Shown: in pieces, positions 1-4,023 of the stretch | Layout: every line of letters starts with the position of its first letter | How positions within the stretch are numbered: the stretch's first letter is position 1 | Source of the DNA: an uncultured Kiritimatiellota bacterium | Lineage (GTDB): Bacteria; Verrucomicrobiota; Kiritimatiellia; RFP12; UBA1067 | Reading direction: 5' to 3' | Assembly (NCBI GenBank): GCA_934635045.1 | Contig: CAKTZA010000096.1 | Span: 1-9,663 of the forward strand | Length of the DNA: 9,663 bases | Translations under genes and position numbers: made by a program | The notes under the pieces: generated by a model | What the model saw: only the letters and a program-made list of their open reading frames with translations | Told to the model about the DNA's origin: nothing | Database searches by the model: none

Positions 1-186
1 GGATGGTAAAAGGCTTCAAGGGCGGCGCAAAGGGCTCCGTCGGTACTCGGAAAGCCGGGAGGCAGACGGCAAAAGCCAACCGGAACCAGCCCCACGAGCC
101 TCTGTCGCCATGAGCCCCTGAACGTATGGCATGAGAGGGGCCGGAGCGATGTCGCACGGCTGTGTCGGATTGGCCGATCTTGCGAC
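1..186. other. Left-edge segment with no gene that can be supported
   Basis: I see no convincing gene here. Two short frames are open from the edge on the + strand, one stopping at 108-110 (it has an ATG at 3) and one at 118-120. One 61-codon frame exists on the - strand (16-201). None resembles a protein I recognise, and none has a good ribosome binding site. A GCCCCT/AGGGGC pair (114-119 and 136-141) could form a 6-bp stem with a 16-base loop, but no T run follows, so it is not a standard terminator. The segment may be the decayed end of an element lying to the left, or plain intergenic DNA. Confidence 0.3.
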
Positions 187-260
187 GGGGCCTGTCCCCA
201 TGAGCTGATCTCGCGGCGGGGTCTGTCCCCAGGGATTATTTGTGGGGTCTGTCCCCAGGG
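187..260. repeat. Three copies of the palindromic repeat GGGGYCTGTCCCC
   Basis: Copies lie at 187-199 (GGGGCCTGTCCCC), 218-230 and 244-256 (both GGGGTCTGTCCCC). The last two are identical over 17 bases, GGGGTCTGTCCCCAGGG (218-234 and 244-260), and start 26 bases apart; the first two start 31 apart. Each copy can fold as a 4-bp G/C stem around a 5-base loop. In copy 3, TCCCC (252-256) can pair instead with GGGGA (259-263). The layout resembles short dispersed intergenic palindromes (REP-like) more than a coding or CRISPR structure. The cluster ends about 40 bases before the regulator start, so an operator role is possible but untested. Confidence 0.7.
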
Positions 261-283
261 GGAGGATGGGGCGGGGAGGTTTT

Positions 284-299
284 TGCTATAATAGTCGCA
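284..299 (+). promoter_or_regulatory. Extended -10 promoter giving a probable leaderless regulator mRNA
   Basis: A perfect TATAAT lies at 287-292, preceded by TGC at 284-286, which makes a consensus extended -10 (TGN-TATAAT). No TTGACA-like -35 is visible at 15-19 bases spacing, which extended -10 promoters tolerate. If the last T of the hexamer is -7, position +1 is base 299, the A of the regulator's ATG. The mRNA would then have no 5' leader. The only purine-rich stretch, GGGGAGG at 273-279, is about 19 bases from the ATG and upstream of the -10, so it cannot act as a ribosome binding site for this transcript. Confidence 0.6.
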
Positions 300-1483
300 T
301 GAAGACTCAGGTTGTTCTCGTTTTCCAGCGCGGGTTCTGTCCGATACGGCGGCAGATCCTGGACGGACTCTCGGACTATGCCCGAAAGGCCGGGTGGCGG
401 CTGCAGGTGGTCGCGAAGGATGCGCCGGAGGCTCGTCCGGGATATGAGAGCCAGGCCACCCCGGAGGAGATTCGGGATCTCGTCTCGTACTGGAAGCCGG
501 ATGCCTGCATCGTCGACTGCAGCGGACGTGACCTGCCTGACCAGACGGCGTTCGGACGGATTCCGACAGTCTTTCTCGACGCGTCGGCCGAGCCGCCCGC
601 GAAAGCGGATGCGATCAGCACGGATGCGGAGGCGATCGTGCACGTGGCCGCGCGCGAGCTGCTGTCGATCGGCTTCGGCGACTATGCGTACCTTCCGTGG
701 ATGGACGAGAAGACCTGGAGCGTCCGCCGCGGCGAGGCGTTCGCGCGCGTCGTCCGCGCCAACGGGAGGACGATTCACCTGTTTGACGGAACGTTGGACG
801 GCGGCGATGTCGTCGGGTGCAGCCGGACGATCGCCGACTGGCTCGCGCGGCTGCCGAAGCCCTGCGGCGTGTTCGCGGTGAACGACCACATGGCGAGCCT
901 TGCCGTTTCGGCCTGTACCCGTCTCGGCCTGTCCGTGCCGTCGGACGTGGCCGTGATCGGCGTCGACAACAACGAGAATATCTGCGAGAACGCCGCCGTC
1001 ACCTTGTCAAGCATCGGAATCGATCTCATTGGGCTGGGCGTTGCCGCCGCCCGCCTTTTGGACGAACGGCTCTCCAGCCCCCGGAAACGTCCGTCGCAGA
1101 TTTCGTACGAGGGCTGTCGGCTGGTGCGGCGGGCGTCCACGCGCGTCTTGAAGAAGCGCGATGCGCGCGTGGCGCAGCTTCTGGAATACATCCGCCGTCA
1201 CGCCTGCGAGGGCGTGCGGGCGTCAGCGGTCGCCCAGCAGATGGGCTGCAGCCGTCGCTATGCGGACCGACGGTTCCGCGAAATCACCGGCATGTCAATT
1301 CTGGACGAGATCCAGAATGTCCGCATCGAGCGGGTCAAGGACCTCCTGCGGAAACGGACGCTCTGCCTGTCGGCACTTCCCGATTTCTGCGGCTATCGCT
1401 CGTTGGAAGACCTTCGCCGCGTCTTCAGGAGCCGCGTCGGCCTGTCGCTGACGGCGTATCGCCGTGCCGTCTGTGGTTCCTGA
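299..1483 (+). CDS. XylR-type transcriptional regulator (sugar-binding domain plus AraC HTH)
   Basis: A 394-residue cytoplasmic DNA-binding sugar sensor, close in length to E. coli XylR (about 392). Residues 1 to about 275 form a LacI/GalR-like periplasmic-binding fold: the start MKTQVVLVFQRGF is the usual first strand, and VAVIGVDNNENICEN (217-231) followed by LSSIGIDLIGLG is the signature of XylR-like sensors. Residues from about 290 form an AraC-family domain: the first helix-turn-helix covers RASAVAQQMGCSRRYADRRF, and the second ends LRRVFRSRVGLSLTAYRR. I chose ATG 299 over the in-frame ATG at 242 because 242 lies inside a palindromic repeat, the added 19 residues do not fit the fold, and the promoter lies between the two. 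It sits directly before a glycan-degradation operon in the same direction, so it probably controls it. The ligand is unknown; relatives in this lineage are often named XylR without evidence for xylose, so I give no symbol. Confidence 0.93.
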   Translation: MKTQVVLVFQRGFCPIRRQILDGLSDYARKAGWRLQVVAKDAPEARPGYESQATPEEIRDLVSYWKPDACIVDCSGRDLPDQTAFGRIPTVFLDASAEPPAKADAISTDAEAIVHVAARELLSIGFGDYAYLPWMDEKTWSVRRGEAFARVVRANGRTIHLFDGTLDGGDVVGCSRTIADWLARLPKPCGVFAVNDHMASLAVSACTRLGLSVPSDVAVIGVDNNENICENAAVTLSSIGIDLIGLGVAAARLLDERLSSPRKRPSQISYEGCRLVRRASTRVLKKRDARVAQLLEYIRRHACEGVRASAVAQQMGCSRRYADRRFREITGMSILDEIQNVRIERVKDLLRKRTLCLSALPDFCGYRSLEDLRRVFRSRVGLSLTAYRRAVCGS

Positions 1484-1532
1484 ATTGTTTGAAAAGAGAG
1501 TTCCGAATTCGTTCGTTCGGATGGATATGATG

Positions 1533-1545
1533 TGATATAATATCA
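1533..1545 (+). promoter_or_regulatory. Extended -10 promoter inside a 13-base palindrome
   Basis: TGATATAATATCA is a perfect palindrome around a central A. It contains TATAAT at 1536-1541 preceded by TGA, so it is also a consensus extended -10. The -35 region is poor; TTCGTT (1512-1517, 18-base spacer) is the best match. The predicted start point is near 1548, giving a leader of about 57 bases. A protein bound to the palindrome would block RNA polymerase, so it could be an operator, but an AT-rich -10 is easily palindromic by chance. Confidence 0.6.
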
Positions 1546-1591
1546 TTGAATTGTGGCCTTGGTGCCGCTGCAAACGAAACCCATAATGAAC

Positions 1592-1597
1592 GAGGAG
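1592..1597 (+). promoter_or_regulatory. Ribosome binding site of the repeat-protein gene
   Basis: GAGGAG lies 7 bases before ATG 1605 and supports that start. A second ATG follows directly at 1608 with slightly longer spacing, so either codon could initiate; the difference is one methionine. Confidence 0.7.
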
Positions 1598-1604
1598 TAA
1601 AGCC

Positions 1605-2396
1605 ATGATGCTCAAACGTTGTCTTGTCGCTCTGTCTGTCGTGACGGGAGGCGTGGTGTTTGCCGTGCCGGTGGAGGTTCCGCAGGGCACGACGGTCAAG
1701 ATCTCAGATCATACGCTTGCGACGGATTTCAACCTGTCGGGCGGCACGCTTGAGTTCGACATCGCGCGCGGCGTCGAAGCCGAGTATGCCGGCACGATCA
1801 CGGGGCAGGGCACGGTCGAGAAGACGGGCGACGGGTATCTGACGTTCACGGGCGGCGAGGCCCTGACGGCGGACTCCACGCTCAAGGCGACCGGCGGGCG
1901 TTTCCGCTTCAGGGACTTCGCGGCGGCCGGTGGCGCGACGCTTGTCGGCAACGGCGGTTATTTCGGCAACGTGGTCGGCACGGCGATCGTCATTCCGGCC
2001 TCGACGGAGGTGACGGGCTCGCCGCTGCGATTCTATGCGGAGGGCGTCGGCACGAACGTGGTCGTCAAGAACTGTTCGCGGATGAAGGGCCAGGTGGCGG
2101 TGTTCGGCGATTCGCTGGCGTCCATCGTCAAGTTCGACGGTCAGGTGCCGATGGATTCGGAGACGACCTACCATTACGTGGCCGCGCGTTCGGGCGCGGC
2201 GCTTCTCGCCTCGGAACTGAACGGCTTTGACTACTTCCAGACCATTTACATGGCTGGCCTGGGCGGCCTGATGCTGCAAGGGGGGGGGGGGGGTATCCTC
2301 TCCGTCCAGCCTGATCGGCGACGTCAGCATCATCCAGCAAGGCCGGGTGGACGTGGCGGGCGGCGCGACGAAGATCAAGGCGCTTTACGCGCATGA
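1605..2396 (+). CDS. Exported beta-strand repeat protein, N-terminal part, frameshifted at a G14 tract
   Basis: This is the front of a secreted repeat protein whose remainder lies in the next frame. Residues 1-20 (MMLKRCLVALSVVTGGVVFA) are a signal peptide, with likely cleavage before VPVEV. Residues about 46-100 carry an autotransporter-associated beta-strand repeat: AGTITGQGTVEKTGDGYLTF matches the family pattern of GxGxxxKxGxGxLxLxG, and more short Gly-rich strands follow. Such repeats build a right-handed beta-helix. In frame, sense ends at the G run (from residue 226). Beyond it the frame gives about 30 Arg/His/Pro-rich residues, unlike the rest, and stops at TGA 2394-2396, for 263 residues. 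Removing one G (13), or having 10 or 16, joins it to the 2293-4011 frame as one protein of about 801 residues. As written the product is a truncated secreted fragment. Function is unknown; binding or scaffolding at the cell surface is a guess. Confidence 0.8.
   Translation: MMLKRCLVALSVVTGGVVFAVPVEVPQGTTVKISDHTLATDFNLSGGTLEFDIARGVEAEYAGTITGQGTVEKTGDGYLTFTGGEALTADSTLKATGGRFRFRDFAAAGGATLVGNGGYFGNVVGTAIVIPASTEVTGSPLRFYAEGVGTNVVVKNCSRMKGQVAVFGDSLASIVKFDGQVPMDSETTYHYVAARSGAALLASELNGFDYFQTIYMAGLGGLMLQGGGGGILSVQPDRRRQHHPARPGGRGGRRDEDQGALRA
2280..2293. repeat. Homopolymer run of 14 G that breaks the repeat-protein gene
   Basis: Fourteen consecutive G on the + strand, unmatched anywhere else in the window. 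The frame used upstream reads GGG four times and then GGT ATC. The protein-like continuation needs GTA TCC TCT, one base over. Tract lengths of 10, 13 or 16 give an open gene; 14, as here, gives early termination at 2394-2396. Runs of this length are prone to slippage in replication and also to sequencing and PCR error, so the length should be treated as uncertain. Confidence 0.95.
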
Positions 2397-4011
2397 CGCG
2401 GTCGGGAAGCCGATGGATGTCGTCGTCACGAATTCGGCTTCGGCGGATGCGACGCTGACGATGACCAAGGGCGGCGGAAAGCGTCCGCGCTACGTGGCGC
2501 GAGATGGCGAGAATGGCGCCTTGGCGATGTGCTACGACGCGGCAGAGGGCGCGGGCGACGACTTGAGCGACGCGCTCTTCCAGAACCGCGCGCTGACGAT
2601 CAGCCACGGGACGTTCGCTTCGTCTGCCCGCACGGCGGACTTCAACCGTCCGTTGTGGAAGACGGCGCCGGCCGTTTCCGGTCGTTACCTGCGTCTCGTT
2701 GTCACGAACAGCACGGTTGGTTCGTCGCAGTACATGGGGCTTTTGCGCATCGCGGAGTTCCGGCTGACGATGGGCGGTCATCCGGTGGCCTGGCCCGCCG
2801 GGACGACGGCTTCGTCGCCGAACAGCCTGCCGGGGCCGAAAGCGACCGAGGACGAAGGTTTCGACCGCGGCGCACAGGCGATGATCGATGGCGACATGGA
2901 TTCGTTCTGGCGTCCGGCGGACTTTGTCGTCGGCAATCATCCGGCGACGAATGTCATCGACATGACGCGCGAGGTCGCGTTCAACGGCTACCAGATGGCG
3001 GCGGGCGGCACCGTGAAGTCTTCCTGTCCGTCCGGCTGGACGCTCGAAGTCGGCCGCCGGGTCGGCGACGAAATCGTCTGGGAACAGGTGACGGGCGCGT
3101 GGCCGGACGAGAAGATCGGCGAGGCCAGCCCCTCGAACCGAAACTACTACATGCAGATGTACGAGTCCGTCGGACGCTATTTCGAGGACTGCATCCTGCC
3201 GCTGAATGTGTCCGAGGGCGTGAAGACGTGGCAGGGGCCGCAGTTCCAGAACGCGGACTTTGCGCTCGCCGTCAACGCGCCCGGCTCGTTTGCGCTGACG
3301 GACCACTTGGAATCGGTGGCGTCGCTGTCGGGCGATGGCGCACTCTCGCTGAACGGCTCTCGCCTCTTCGTGGCGAACGCCGCTGACTTCACGGGCGCGC
3401 TGACGGTGGACGCGACGAGTTTCGTCGGTGGCGGCTCGACGCTGGCCGTCAACGGCACGCTGACCGTCGGGAACGCTGAAGCGACAGATGTGATGGATAC
3501 GGATACGCTGGACAACACGGCGGTGGTGTCCGTCGGCGAATACGGACGGCTCGCGCTGCGGCAGGCGCGTGAGACGATCGGCGGACTCGCGGGCACGGGG
3601 ACGGTCGATCTGGGCGGCGGCGCCCTGACCTTGGCAGAGCCTGTCGAATCGGGCTTCGGCGGCGCGTTCACGGGCGGCGGCACGCTGACATGGACGGACG
3701 GCACGTTCCGGGGCGCGGCGACGGCCGAGGGCGACTACACCGTGCGCCTGACGGGCGGACGCTGGGCTGGACGGCTCGACGTTTCGGGCGCGCTGACGCT
3801 GGACGGAAGGCTGGTCGTCGATGCGTCGGGGATGGAATATGGCCGGCACACGCTCTTCACCTTTGGCTCGCTGGGCGCGGGCAGCGAGGCGGTCGTGGCC
3901 GCCGCCGTGGCTGACCCGAAGCCACAGAAGCCGTTTCGGGCGCGCGTGTCGGTTGAGGGCAATGCCGTCGTGCTGGACGTCTACGCGCCCCTCATGCTCA
4001 TTATTCGGTAA
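2293..4011 (+). CDS. Exported beta-strand repeat protein, C-terminal part (discoidin-like region and beta-helix repeats)
   Basis: This continues the 1605 gene after the G tract. The frame is open from 2272. A GTG at 2347 could start it, but there is no ribosome binding site and no signal peptide, so separate translation is unlikely. Numbered on the restored 801-residue protein: about 230-340 has more beta-strand sequence. About 346-540 is discoidin-like (F5/8 type C), with GRYLRLVVTNS and LLRIAEFRLTMGG followed by MIDGDMDSFWRP (about 426-437). About 574-800 returns to Gly/Thr-rich repeats such as GGLAGTGTVDLGGGALTL and ends RVSVEGNAVVLDVYAP plus a short tail. No autotransporter beta-barrel, LPXTG or PEP-CTERM signal is visible at the end, so anchoring is unexplained. 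Discoidin domains commonly bind glycans, which fits the neighbouring hydrolases, but binding here is inference. The stop overlaps the next gene's ribosome binding site. Confidence 0.8.
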   Translation, partial: VSSPSSLIGDVSIIQQGRVDVAGGATKIKALYAHDAVGKPMDVVVTNSASADATLTMTKGGGKRPRYVARDGENGALAMCYDAAEGAGDDLSDALFQNRALTISHGTFASSARTADFNRPLWKTAPAVSGRYLRLVVTNSTVGSSQYMGLLRIAEFRLTMGGHPVAWPAGTTASSPNSLPGPKATEDEGFDRGAQAMIDGDMDSFWRPADFVVGNHPATNVIDMTREVAFNGYQMAAGGTVKSSCPSGWTLEVGRRVGDEIVWEQVTGAWPDEKIGEASPSNRNYYMQMYESVGRYFEDCILPLNVSEGVKTWQGPQFQNADFALAVNAPGSFALTDHLESVASLSGDGALSLNGSRLFVANAADFTGALTVDATSFVGGGSTLAVNGTLTVGNAEATDVMDTDTLDNTAVVSVGEYGRLALRQARETIGGLAGTGTVDLGGGALTLAEPVESGFGGAFTGGGTLTWTDGTFRGAATAEGDYTVRLTGGRWAGRLDVSGALTLDGRLVVDASGMEYGRHTLFTFGSLGAGSEAVVAAAVADPKPQKPFRARVSVEGNAVVLDVYAPLMLIIR

Positions 4012-4016
4012 GGAGG
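4011..4016 (+). promoter_or_regulatory. Strong ribosome binding site touching the upstream stop
   Basis: AGGAGG shares its first A with the TAA stop at 4009-4011 and lies 7 bases before ATG 4024. A ribosome finishing the repeat protein stops on top of it, so translation of the GH-A type gene may be coupled. The site is near consensus, so independent initiation is also likely when the upstream frame is broken. Confidence 0.8.
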
Positions 4017-4023
4017 TTTAATC

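Larger units (their letters stand above)
1484..1604 (+). promoter_or_regulatory. AT-rich control region of the hydrolase operon
   Basis: This 121-base spacer is clearly more AT-rich than its flanks. It contains the octamer TGAATTGT twice: 1481-1488, which overlaps the regulator's stop codon, and 1547-1554, just downstream of the -10 box. It also has three tandem TTCG units at 1508-1519. CCGAA (1503-1507) and TTCGG (1516-1520) form a weak 5-bp inverted repeat. No strong terminator separates the regulator from the operon, so some read-through is possible. The octamer pair, 66 bases apart, is a candidate pair of regulator sites, but such short repeats can occur by chance in AT-rich DNA. Confidence 0.45.

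Noticed and set aside
187..260. CRISPR array
   Set aside because: Only three 13-base units with unequal 13-18 base gaps and no cas genes; real arrays have longer repeats and regular spacers.
242..298. Upstream in-frame ATG as the regulator's start
   Set aside because: It would add 19 residues (MGSVPRGRMGRGGFCYNSR) encoded by a repeat copy and the promoter itself; the family fold begins at MKTQVVLVF.
236..889. 217-codon open frame on the - strand opposite the regulator
   Set aside because: The + strand frame is a clear XylR-type regulator; this one has shadow composition and would end inside the palindromic repeats.
299..1483. Calling the regulator xylR with xylose as ligand
   Set aside because: The architecture matches XylR, but no xylose isomerase, xylulokinase or xylose transporter is present, and the binding-pocket residues cannot be judged by eye.
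1481..1520. Intrinsic terminator after the regulator
   Set aside because: The best inverted repeat is 5 bp (CCGAA/TTCGG) with no T run behind it.
2280..2293. Programmed ribosomal frameshift at the G run
   Set aside because: No clear Shine-Dalgarno-like stimulator or hairpin is visible, and a pure 14-G run is better explained by length slippage or sequencing error. It is not excluded.
2128..3849. 573-codon open frame on the - strand
   Set aside because: It lies opposite the repeat protein. Its translation is Arg/His/Pro-rich without any fold signature, as expected when GC-rich third positions remove stops on the opposite strand.
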